From assembly GCA_017407365.1 (NCBI GenBank), contig JAFQWR010000253.1, positions 1-6,526 on the forward strand: a stretch of DNA of 6,526 nucleotides, in the 5' to 3' direction. The notes beneath the pieces are model-generated. The model was not told the DNA's origin. It searched no databases and saw nothing but the letters and a program-made list of their open reading frames with translations. Positions 1 through 5,476 of this stretch are shown in pieces (within the stretch, counting starts at the first letter, position 1; every line of letters begins with the position of its first letter). A program made the position numbers and the translations under genes. Source of the stretch: Clostridia bacterium (GTDB lineage: Bacteria > Bacillota > Clostridia > Christensenellales > HGM11417).

Positions 1-434
1 CTGCCGTTTGCACCCATATTCATACATACTGCGCCGCCTACCGTGGCAGGAATCCCCGCCGCCCATTCCAGCCCCGATAAGCCGCAGGCGGCAAGCCGAC
101 CAAGAAGCATGGCAAACGGAACACCTGCCTGCGCCGTGACGTAGCAATCTGCAACAGTGAGCCGATTGAATTGCTCCTTTAAGGCAAGCACTACTCCGTT
201 GTATTGCTTGCAGGCAAACAGCGTATTTGCTCCCGCCCCAAGCGGAAACAGCCTTACACCGTAGCGTTCACATAGCTGACAACAGGCTATAATCTGCTGT
301 ACCGTTTGCGGCATTACGTATATTTCCGCCCGGGAGCTGCACCCCAATGTTGTTTTACGGCTTAACGGCTCGTGAAAGCGTACGCATTCATGAGGAAGCT
401 CCTTTAATAAATGTAAAACAAAAGAATCCTTCAT
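1..434 (-). CDS. murB: UDP-N-acetylenolpyruvoylglucosamine reductase MurB, N-terminal part (cut by left edge)
   Basis: MurB is a cytoplasmic FAD enzyme that reduces UDP-GlcNAc-enolpyruvate to UDP-MurNAc with NADPH, the second committed step of peptidoglycan synthesis. I translated 144 codons from ATG 434-432; the C-terminal half lies off the left edge. Recognisable family landmarks are PLSRKTT (residues 23-29, the family's N-terminal xTT motif), PLGAGANTLF (64-73, the FAD-binding GxGSN segment) and GLSGLEWAAGIPATVGGAV (118-136, the very conserved GLSGLE..AGIPGTVGGAV stretch) followed by MNMGANG. Two positions are unusual: the GG after the TT motif reads SS (33-34), and the Ser of GxGSN is Ala (69). 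The start codon overlaps the stop of the preceding gene as ATGA, with GAGGGG six bases upstream, so it is probably translated by coupling. Family assignment is firm; the missing half, with its catalytic residues, could not be checked. Confidence 0.93.
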   Translation of the reverse strand, partial: MKDSFVLHLLKELPHECVRFHEPLSRKTTLGCSSRAEIYVMPQTVQQIIACCQLCERYGVRLFPLGAGANTLFACKQYNGVVLALKEQFNRLTVADCYVTAQAGVPFAMLLGRLAACGLSGLEWAAGIPATVGGAVCMNMGANG

Positions 435-1411
435 AGCACGCCCCTCACGCTTGCTTTGCTTAATGCTTGCTCCAGCTCTCGGCAACCGTAGCCGGTGTAT
501 AACGGATACCCACACACCGAGAGCATCCCGATTTCCGTCAGAGCAGTCTGCGATTCCTCCTCTGTCAAATAGGAGGCAAAGCCGGTAGCTTGCTCTTTTT
601 TCGCATCCTTCCCTATCGCAAGATATTGCACAAGATCGGTATACGGCAACGCATGGCAGACAAAGCTTTCTCCCCCTCTTTCCGCTCGCCCCTGCAGGCG
701 AAAAAAATCGCGCTGTGTTCCCAACAAAAGCGCAGAGCCATGGGCGCAGAACATACGGTACGCCTCTACCTGAGAAAGCACCTGATGCTTTGGTATCTGC
801 CATTTTTCAATAGCGGAAAGCGGCTGATGCTCCTCTGCCTCACCGATTGCAAGAAAACAGCTTTTACCGCTTTGAATACGGGAATCAAAAGGGTTTTCCG
901 TAAAATTTTCCGTGCTGATTCCCGCCTTTTCCAGGGTGCTATTGTAAGCAAAAAGCAAATATCCGCCCGTATGCCACGGAAGGAAAAGCTGTTCGCCGTT
1001 TTTTCTGCCCGAGGCGGCGAAATGCTCCTCTGCATGCAAAGCACCGCAATAGGGCTGAATGTAGGGCAAAAGCTTTTTTGCGATTACCCCCGAAACGGAA
1101 AACAAATCGGGAAGCAGCCCCTTACTGAGCGCATCCGCTAAGCCCTCTTCACTGAGAGCACGTACCAGAATCAGCGTATCCTTATTTTTTTCGGTGAAGC
1201 TGAGCGCACGGCGCTTGAGAAATTCCGCACGGCTTCCCCTTCCGCCCTCGAAGGAATCGACATGCCAGACCTCGATTACCGTGCTTGGGTTGGCTTCCTT
1301 GTCTTTTTCACTCTCGCCACTTAAAAATACAGACAGAAGCAGAAGCATCATCCCCACACCTGCCGTAAGCACACAGCATAGCAAACGTTTTTGTTTTTTG
1401 TTCATAATCAT
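431..1411 (-). CDS. membrane-anchored protein resembling a family 1 solute-binding protein, coupled to murB
   Basis: A 326-residue protein, probably exported and tethered to the outer face of the membrane. Residues 1-10 are basic (KKQKR) and residues 10-31 form one hydrophobic segment. No Cys follows the LSG at 30-32, so this is not a normal lipoprotein lipobox and an uncleaved anchor is more likely. After it, IEVWHVDSFEGG (46-57), LPDLFSVSG (100-108), LPWHTGGYLLFAYNSTLEKAGI (144-165) and the C-terminal ATGFASYLTEEESQ...IGMLSV (275-299) match the spacing and wording of ABC-type sugar-binding proteins (family 1). It is short, since family members usually have about 400 residues, and no permease or ATPase gene is visible. 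It shares a 4-base overlap with murB. Start: ATG 1411 has AAAGGA five bases upstream; ATG 1405 (residue 3) is an alternative. Fold assignment is by motif memory. The ligand is unknown, and a sensor or scaffold role is possible. Confidence 0.75.
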   Translation of the reverse strand: MIMNKKQKRLLCCVLTAGVGMMLLLLSVFLSGESEKDKEANPSTVIEVWHVDSFEGGRGSRAEFLKRRALSFTEKNKDTLILVRALSEEGLADALSKGLLPDLFSVSGVIAKKLLPYIQPYCGALHAEEHFAASGRKNGEQLFLPWHTGGYLLFAYNSTLEKAGISTENFTENPFDSRIQSGKSCFLAIGEAEEHQPLSAIEKWQIPKHQVLSQVEAYRMFCAHGSALLLGTQRDFFRLQGRAERGGESFVCHALPYTDLVQYLAIGKDAKKEQATGFASYLTEEESQTALTEIGMLSVCGYPLYTGYGCRELEQALSKASVRGVL

Positions 1412-1426
1412 CGGAATCCTTTTGCT

Positions 1427-1432
1427 ATTATA
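1427..1432 (-). promoter_or_regulatory. possible -10 box for the solute-binding-like gene and murB
   Basis: The minus strand reads TATAAT exactly here. The hexamer 17 bases further upstream (CATAAA) is a poor -35, and there is no TGn extension. Transcription would begin near 1420, inside or at the Shine-Dalgarno AAAGGA, leaving a leader of about 9 bases. It is therefore either a promoter for an almost leaderless message or a chance AT-rich match. Confidence 0.25.
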
Positions 1433-1464
1433 TGAAAAGGAATCGTGTATTTATGCGCTTAGAG

Positions 1465-1493
1465 TTGACAAATTTTCCGTTTTGCGATACAAT
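1465..1493 (+). promoter_or_regulatory. consensus sigma-A promoter for the IlvD-like/ispDF unit
   Basis: TTGACA at 1465-1470, a 17-base spacer, and TACAAT at 1488-1493: six of six bases at -35 and five of six at -10 with ideal spacing. Transcription should start near 1500. It faces the gene starting at 1700 and gives a message with about 200 untranslated bases. It lies within about 60 bases of the divergent start at 1411, so a regulator bound here could affect both units. Confidence 0.85.
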
Positions 1494-1500
1494 ATAAAAT

Positions 1501-1699
1501 AGCTGATTATTCGGTGCAGCAAAGCGTTTTGCTCTGTATTGAAGCGGTTTTCCCGCTTTTTCGCAGACTGATTCTGCTTTGATAGCTTTGCTGCATTGAA
1601 GCAACCGAAAGGTATGGAATACTGCTTTATACGGCAACAGAAATAGCGCATAAAGCAGAAAACAATACTTGCCAACGGATTTATTTTGGAGGATCAGAT
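1501..1699 (+). promoter_or_regulatory. long structured 5' leader, candidate cis-regulatory RNA
   Basis: This is the stretch between the promoter and the start codon at 1700. Complementary arms read by eye: 1510-1515 with 1604-1609 (TTCGGT/ACCGAA), continuing directly into 1516-1525 with 1585-1594 (GCAGCAAAGC/GCTTTGCTGC), which gives 16 pairs with one 9-base bulge on the 3' side. Enclosed are hairpins 1541-1547/1553-1559 (GAAGCGG/CCGCTTT, one G-U pair, then a short T run) and 1563-1567/1573-1577 (GCAGA/TCTGC). Downstream, 1622-1630 pairs perfectly with 1650-1658 (CTGCTTTAT/ATAAAGCAG). Arm 1518-1523 can instead pair with 1528-1533, and CTGCTTT occurs at both 1574-1580 and 1622-1628, so alternative folds exist. 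The Shine-Dalgarno GGAGG is at 1688-1692. I recognise no known riboswitch or T-box core. It could also be chance structure or a separate small RNA, although no terminator precedes 1700. Confidence 0.5.
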
Positions 1700-3322
1700 A
1701 TGATCGCATTTGCAAGAGATATGGAGCTACTGAGCAAACGTGCGTATTTTTACGCCAACGGTATTTTGAACGAGGACGAGGATAAGCCCTTAATTGGCAT
1801 ATTGACGGACGCAAATGGGCTTTCGCTTGGCGGTGAGCTTGCTTTCGCTCTTGCGGATGAGGTTGCCTTTGGTATCAGAAAAAAGGACGCCCTTGCCGCA
1901 AGATTTTCGCTGAGTGAAATTTCCGAGACGGTGGCATACGGTCATCACGGCAACAACTACGCTCTTGCTCTGCGCAATCAGACGGCAGACAGCATTGAAT
2001 GTCTGATTGCATCCTATGACCTTGCGGCAATTGTTGTTCTTCCTCTTTCGGCTGACTTTTGCACAGCGGCACTGATGGCTGCGGCACGCACGATGACACC
2101 TGTTGCGGTTATGCCCGTGCCCGTTCAGCCCGCAAAAAGAATTATGGATAAAAACGTTTCGCTCTGCACGGTACAAAACAGCGTAGGCGAATTCAAGGCA
2201 GGCAAGCTGGATGCCGCATTTATGAACGCTTTGCAAAAATCGTTGAACAACAGCGGCGCAACGGGCGGACTGACACAAACGGATAATCTGTATTTTGCTT
2301 TGGAGGCTCTGGGGCTTTCACTTCCCACCTCCTCCACTCTTACCTCCGACAACACCGTTGCAAAGCGCATCGCTGTGAAAACAGGCGAAACGGCTGTAAG
2401 ACTTTACCAGAATAAAACCACCCCCAAGCAGGCATTTGAAAGGGTTAAAAACGCCCTTGCTGTTTGCTTTGCCACCGGCATCTCGGCGGATACCCTGATT
2501 GCTCTTCGCGCAGTAACCAATGAGTGCGGCTTAAATGCAGAAAAGCTGATCAACGAGCCCTTCAATCTTCTGGCAAACAAAACGCCCATTCTTGTTGACC
2601 TTCTGCCGTATGGAAGCGTAACCGTTGCTGAATTCCACGAGGCGGGCGGCGTTCCTGCCCTTGTTAAGGTGCTGAATGACGCAGGGCTGATTGAAGGATG
2701 CAACGCAATTGAAGCCATTCTTGCTGTGGAAAACGAAAGCGACACCGATATTATCCACCCCATCAACGAGCCCGTTCAGCCCAATGCAGGCGTATGCTTT
2801 CTGAAAGGAAACCTTGCTGACAGAGCAATGTTCAACTACCGTACACAAGCCTTTTTATCCCGTCAGGAGGTATGCAAGGTATACAACTCTGAGGAAGAGG
2901 CTATGCAGGGCATTATGTCGGGCGCAGTAAAGGAAAACACCTTTGTCGTGCTCCGCTATGAGGGCGTAAAGGGCGGTCCCGGTCTGCGTGAGCTGACGGG
3001 CGTTATCACCGCCTTGCAGGCAACAAGGCTGGATGAAAGCGTGATTCTTATCACAGACGGCAGAATCAACTATGCAACCACGGCAGGCGTGATCAGCCTT
3101 TGCGTTCCTGAGGCTGCTGAGGGCGGCGTTATTAGAGCCTTGAAGGACGGTGACGTCATTGAGCTTGATGTGGGCAAGCATAAATTAAGCGTTAAGCTAT
3201 CCTCCCGTGAGGTAGAGGCGCGCGTGCGTCGCACCCAGCTGAAGGAAAAGGAAGTGAGCGGCGTGCTGAAACGCTTTACGGCACACGCCACCTCACCCGA
3301 TCAGGGCGTTATTTTTGAATAA
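1700..3322 (+). CDS. IlvD/Edd-family protein lacking the dehydratase active site
   Basis: 540 residues, close to the usual 550-615 of dihydroxy-acid and sugar-acid dehydratases, with GGAGG seven bases before ATG 1700. Family identity is clearest in EALGLSLP (202-209), HEAGGVPA (313-320), VVLRYEGVKGGPGLREL (416-432), ITDGR (451-455) and PEAAEGG (470-476), the C-terminal domain core. Normal members use an iron-sulphur cluster plus Mg2+ to dehydrate acids such as dihydroxyisovalerate. Aligning from memory, the three cluster cysteines fall at Gly44 (PCN motif), Ser117 (CDK reads SAD, 117-119) and Thr188 (GSC motif reads GGAT-like sequence). The Asp of CDK is Ala118, its Lys is Asp119, the DDG before MGH reads SET (75-77), and the catalytic Ser after DGR-F is Asn457. 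Only the late Glu ligand (Glu431) seems kept. The frame is intact throughout, so this is not simple decay. Usual dehydratase activity is unlikely; a regulatory, binding or new catalytic role is open. It is probably cotranscribed with ispDF. Confidence 0.88.
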   Translation: MIAFARDMELLSKRAYFYANGILNEDEDKPLIGILTDANGLSLGGELAFALADEVAFGIRKKDALAARFSLSEISETVAYGHHGNNYALALRNQTADSIECLIASYDLAAIVVLPLSADFCTAALMAAARTMTPVAVMPVPVQPAKRIMDKNVSLCTVQNSVGEFKAGKLDAAFMNALQKSLNNSGATGGLTQTDNLYFALEALGLSLPTSSTLTSDNTVAKRIAVKTGETAVRLYQNKTTPKQAFERVKNALAVCFATGISADTLIALRAVTNECGLNAEKLINEPFNLLANKTPILVDLLPYGSVTVAEFHEAGGVPALVKVLNDAGLIEGCNAIEAILAVENESDTDIIHPINEPVQPNAGVCFLKGNLADRAMFNYRTQAFLSRQEVCKVYNSEEEAMQGIMSGAVKENTFVVLRYEGVKGGPGLRELTGVITALQATRLDESVILITDGRINYATTAGVISLCVPEAAEGGVIRALKDGDVIELDVGKHKLSVKLSSREVEARVRRTQLKEKEVSGVLKRFTAHATSPDQGVIFE

Positions 3323-3346
3323 AACCGATTAAGGGAGAAGCGTAAA

Positions 3347-4447
3347 ATGAGGGTTGCGGCAATCATTGCCGCCGGCGGCGAAAGCACACGCTTTGGCGGA
3401 AACAAGCTATTGACAGCCTTGCCCGACGGCTCTGCTGTTTTGCAGAAAACCCTGCTTGCCTTTTTGCAATGCAGCTGTATCGACGAAATCGTGGTTGTGG
3501 GAAATGAGGAAATCTTCCGCTTTGCCTCACAATTTGCAGGCAACAAAAAGCCTCTGCTGTTTGCGCCAAAAGGCGAAAGCCGCGGTGCTTCCGTTTACAG
3601 CGGCTTATGTGCTACGCAAGCAGATATCGTTCTGATTCATGACGGAGCAAGGCCCTTTGTAAGCACCGGGCTGATTGCCCGTGTTTACGAAGCAACCGCA
3701 GCAAACGGCGCGGCAATACCCGTTTTACCCGTAACCGACACCGTGCGCGATATTGAAAATGGCACGTTACGCCGTGACAGACTGCGTCTTGTGCAAACGC
3801 CGCAGGGCTTTTATCGGCTTCCTCTGCTACAGGCATACGAGAAGTGCGCATTTGGCTTTACCGACGATGCGAGTGTGTACGAAAATTATACAGGCAAAAG
3901 GGTTGCCACCGTGGACGGAGAAACAGCAAACATCAAAATCACCTATACCTCTGATATTCCCACCTGTGCACCCCGTGTGGGCATGGGCTACGATGTGCAT
4001 CGGCTGACAGAAAATCGCAGGCTTGTTTTGCTGGGCGTAACTGTGCCGCATTCCCTAGGGTTAGACGGGCATTCCGATGCAGACGCCCCCTTGCACGCAC
4101 TGATGGACGCCATGCTTTCTGCCGCAGGGCTTCCCGATATCGGATATTATTTTCCGCCCGATGACGAAGCCTTCCGTGGCGCAAACAGTCTGGATTTAAC
4201 CAAAAGGGTATATCAGCTGATTACGGAAAAGGGCTATGCTGTATCTAATGCAAGCATTGTGATTATGGCGCAGCGTCCTAAGCTCAAACCCTATCTGGAC
4301 GAAATGAAAAAGCGCACGGCTGAGGCAATCGGCATTAGTCCCTCTGCCCTCGGAATTTCAGTAACCACCACCGAGCATCTCGGCTTTGTGGGAAGGGAAG
4401 AAGGCATTGCCGCTCAGGCAATCGTAACGCTCATTCAAAAAGCTTAA
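3347..4447 (+). CDS. ispDF: bifunctional IspD/IspF: CDP-ME synthase and ME-cPP synthase
   Basis: 366 residues joining two MEP-pathway enzymes in the cytoplasm. IspD (about 1-208) makes CDP-methylerythritol from MEP and CTP. IspF (about 209-366) cyclises CDP-ME 2-phosphate to ME-2,4-cyclodiphosphate. IspD marks: AAGGESTRFGGNK (8-20, the CTP-binding loop with Lys20), IHDGARPFV (97-105), VTDTVR (129-134), QTPQGF (150-155), TDDAS (172-176) and NIKIT (195-199). IspF marks: GYDVH (214-218) giving metal ligands Asp216 and His218, GHSDAD (241-246) with active-site His242, LHALMD (249-254) with metal ligand His250, DIGYYFP (264-270) and TTTEHLGFVGREEGIAAQA (340-358). All key residues are present, so both halves should be active. 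ATG 3347 follows AGGGAG at 3332-3337, 24 bases after the upstream stop. Message ends at the terminators from 4466. The kinase IspE, which acts between the two steps, is not in the window. Confidence 0.97.
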   Translation: MRVAAIIAAGGESTRFGGNKLLTALPDGSAVLQKTLLAFLQCSCIDEIVVVGNEEIFRFASQFAGNKKPLLFAPKGESRGASVYSGLCATQADIVLIHDGARPFVSTGLIARVYEATAANGAAIPVLPVTDTVRDIENGTLRRDRLRLVQTPQGFYRLPLLQAYEKCAFGFTDDASVYENYTGKRVATVDGETANIKITYTSDIPTCAPRVGMGYDVHRLTENRRLVLLGVTVPHSLGLDGHSDADAPLHALMDAMLSAAGLPDIGYYFPPDDEAFRGANSLDLTKRVYQLITEKGYAVSNASIVIMAQRPKLKPYLDEMKKRTAEAIGISPSALGISVTTTEHLGFVGREEGIAAQAIVTLIQKA

Positions 4448-4465
4448 CATGATATTTATCACTTG

Positions 4466-4492
4466 GAGCCGAAGCATTTTCGGCTCTTTTTT
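4466..4492 (+). terminator. rho-independent terminator after ispDF
   Basis: An 8-base-pair perfect stem, GAGCCGAA (4466-4473) with TTCGGCTC (4479-4486), a 5-base loop, then six T (4487-4492). It lies 18 bases after the ispDF stop and ends the plus-strand unit. Confidence 0.93.
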
Positions 4493-4498
4493 ATACAA

Positions 4499-4535
4499 AA
4501 AAAAGCGAGGATACCAATTGTATCTCCGCTTTTTT
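4499..4535. terminator. bidirectional terminator between convergent genes
   Basis: A-rich arm plus GCG (4499-4507) pairs with CGC plus T-rich arm (4527-4535); above one small mismatch, GATAC (4510-4514) pairs with GTATC (4520-4524) around a 5-base loop. A runs on the left and T runs on the right give a T tract on either strand. It can stop leftward transcription of the gene ending at 4550 and catch read-through from ispDF. Confidence 0.85.
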
Positions 4536-4549
4536 CAATCTACAAAGGA

Positions 4550-5335
4550 TTACTGTTTTCTTTTACAGTCCAACATTCTTTGCTGTAATCTGTTGTACCA
4601 ACGCTCTCCTTTATGAAAGGCAAACAGCTCACAGATATGAAAGACAACGAAATAAGCAATAAGCGCAAAGCCTGCAATAGAAGGATACGTTAAAAACTCA
4701 AGATCTTCAAACGGTGAATGCAATAAAAACATCGAGTTCACCTCATATGCCAACTCGGGCGATGCAATTACCTCAAACACAAGGTTGCAATATAAGCCGA
4801 TGCAAAGCATCATTACAATCGAAAGAAAAATATGCAACAGGTTTTTTCCCAGATTGATTTTCACATATCCAAAGGTAGGAAGCAATAATACATTCAGCAT
4901 CAGTAACGCATGAGAAAGAATACCCTTGGTTACGTCAAAATCAGCCAGAGTGGGATTCCGTATAAAATCCACATTGGCAAACATCCCTACAAACGTGGAA
5001 ACAATTCCAAACCAAAAGATGTAATCAACCAAAAAAGCTCCTGCCCGTGTATTCTTATTCCTCATCAGACCAAGAATAACACAGCAAACCATTACTACGT
5101 TGCAGGGATAAATGGGTAAGATGAGATTGGGATTATGCTTCAGATAGACAAACCCTGAGCCGTCCAGAAGCTGATGGTACACAAGCGAGCTGTAGTGGCA
5201 AAGAACGGTTGCAAGCGAAATCCCAAGAAGCATTCGGTTTTTTGCATAATCTGAGTGCATATATTTTTTGCATACAATCAATACGGCAACAACAATAGCA
5301 AGCAGTACCGTATTAAAGCCAAGAAGCTTCAGCAT
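4550..5335 (-). CDS. YwaF/TMEM164-like multi-pass membrane protein
   Basis: 261 residues with about seven hydrophobic stretches (roughly 5-22, 35-53, 70-91, 101-121, 138-156, 165-188, 217-240), so an integral membrane protein. It resembles the TIGR02206/YwaF family: a LPIYPCN segment (73-79) entering a helix, charged residues after LGL (88-94), and a later helix with ILSHALLMLN (139-148). In the related eukaryotic TMEM164, a conserved Cys and His are proposed acyl-transfer residues; Cys78 and His142 are the likely equivalents here, by inference only. The start is ATG 5335, with AGGAG seven bases upstream; an upstream in-frame TTG at 5377 would add 14 residues that include the Shine-Dalgarno bases and is not preferred. 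It is a lone gene between terminators, with no clear promoter in 5336-5410. The basic C-terminus (CKRKQ) is probably cytoplasmic. Confidence 0.65.
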   Translation of the reverse strand: MLKLLGFNTVLLAIVVAVLIVCKKYMHSDYAKNRMLLGISLATVLCHYSSLVYHQLLDGSGFVYLKHNPNLILPIYPCNVVMVCCVILGLMRNKNTRAGAFLVDYIFWFGIVSTFVGMFANVDFIRNPTLADFDVTKGILSHALLMLNVLLLPTFGYVKINLGKNLLHIFLSIVMMLCIGLYCNLVFEVIASPELAYEVNSMFLLHSPFEDLEFLTYPSIAGFALIAYFVVFHICELFAFHKGERWYNRLQQRMLDCKRKQ

Positions 5336-5342
5336 ATTCCTT

Positions 5343-5347
5343 CTCCT
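5343..5347 (-). promoter_or_regulatory. Shine-Dalgarno AGGAG that fixes the start at 5335
   Basis: The minus strand reads AGGAG, then seven bases (AAGGAAT), then ATG 5335. The upstream in-frame TTG at 5377 has no comparable site in front of it. Confidence 0.85.
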
Positions 5348-5410
5348 ACTCAAAAAAAGTCCGCAAATGAACGACAATTACGACAAATCAATTTCACAAA
5401 AATAATTCAA

Positions 5411-5441
5411 AAGCCTTGCAGAATAAAGAACTACAAGGCTT
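5411..5441. terminator. terminator hairpin downstream of the zinc-binding protein gene
   Basis: AAGCCTTG (5411-5418) pairs with CAAGGCTT (5434-5441). After one mismatch, AG (5420-5421) pairs with CT (5431-5432), leaving a 9-base A-rich loop. On the minus strand the stem runs into TTTTGAATTATTTTT, a moderate T tract placed to end the gene stopping at 5477. The plus strand also has a T run (5443-5447), so it may act in both directions. Confidence 0.7.
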
Positions 5442-5476
5442 GTTTTTCTTAGAAAGTACAGCAATAAATCGACGCC

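Noticed and set aside
590..1141. 183-codon plus-strand open frame antisense to the solute-binding-like gene
   Set aside because: It has no Shine-Dalgarno site and no recognisable motif, and the opposite strand carries a protein with a signal anchor and solute-binding family wording.
1541..1561. Intrinsic terminator in the leader
   Set aside because: Only four strong GC pairs are present, and the T run overlaps the A-T part of the stem, so it is too weak to list as a terminator on its own.
1614..1646. Possible 10-residue leader peptide (ATG to TAG, MEYCFIRQQK) in the structured leader
   Set aside because: The nearest purine-rich sequence (AAAGG) is only one base before the ATG, the ORF is too short to show coding signal, and it has no run of one amino acid's codons as attenuator peptides do.
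1501..1699. T-box or branched-chain amino acid attenuator for the IlvD-like gene
   Set aside because: No T-box AGGGTGGNACCGCG-like element and no Leu/Ile/Val-rich leader peptide are present; the only terminator-like hairpin (1541-1559) is short, and its T run is partly used in the stem.
1428..1814. 128-codon minus-strand open frame across the promoter and leader
   Set aside because: It overlaps the consensus plus-strand promoter, the inverted repeats and the start of the IlvD-like gene, and its translation shows no family features.
5336..5377. TTG start at 5377 for the YwaF-like gene (14 extra residues)
   Set aside because: The added codons cover the AGGAG site that is ideally placed for ATG 5335, and no Shine-Dalgarno site precedes the TTG.
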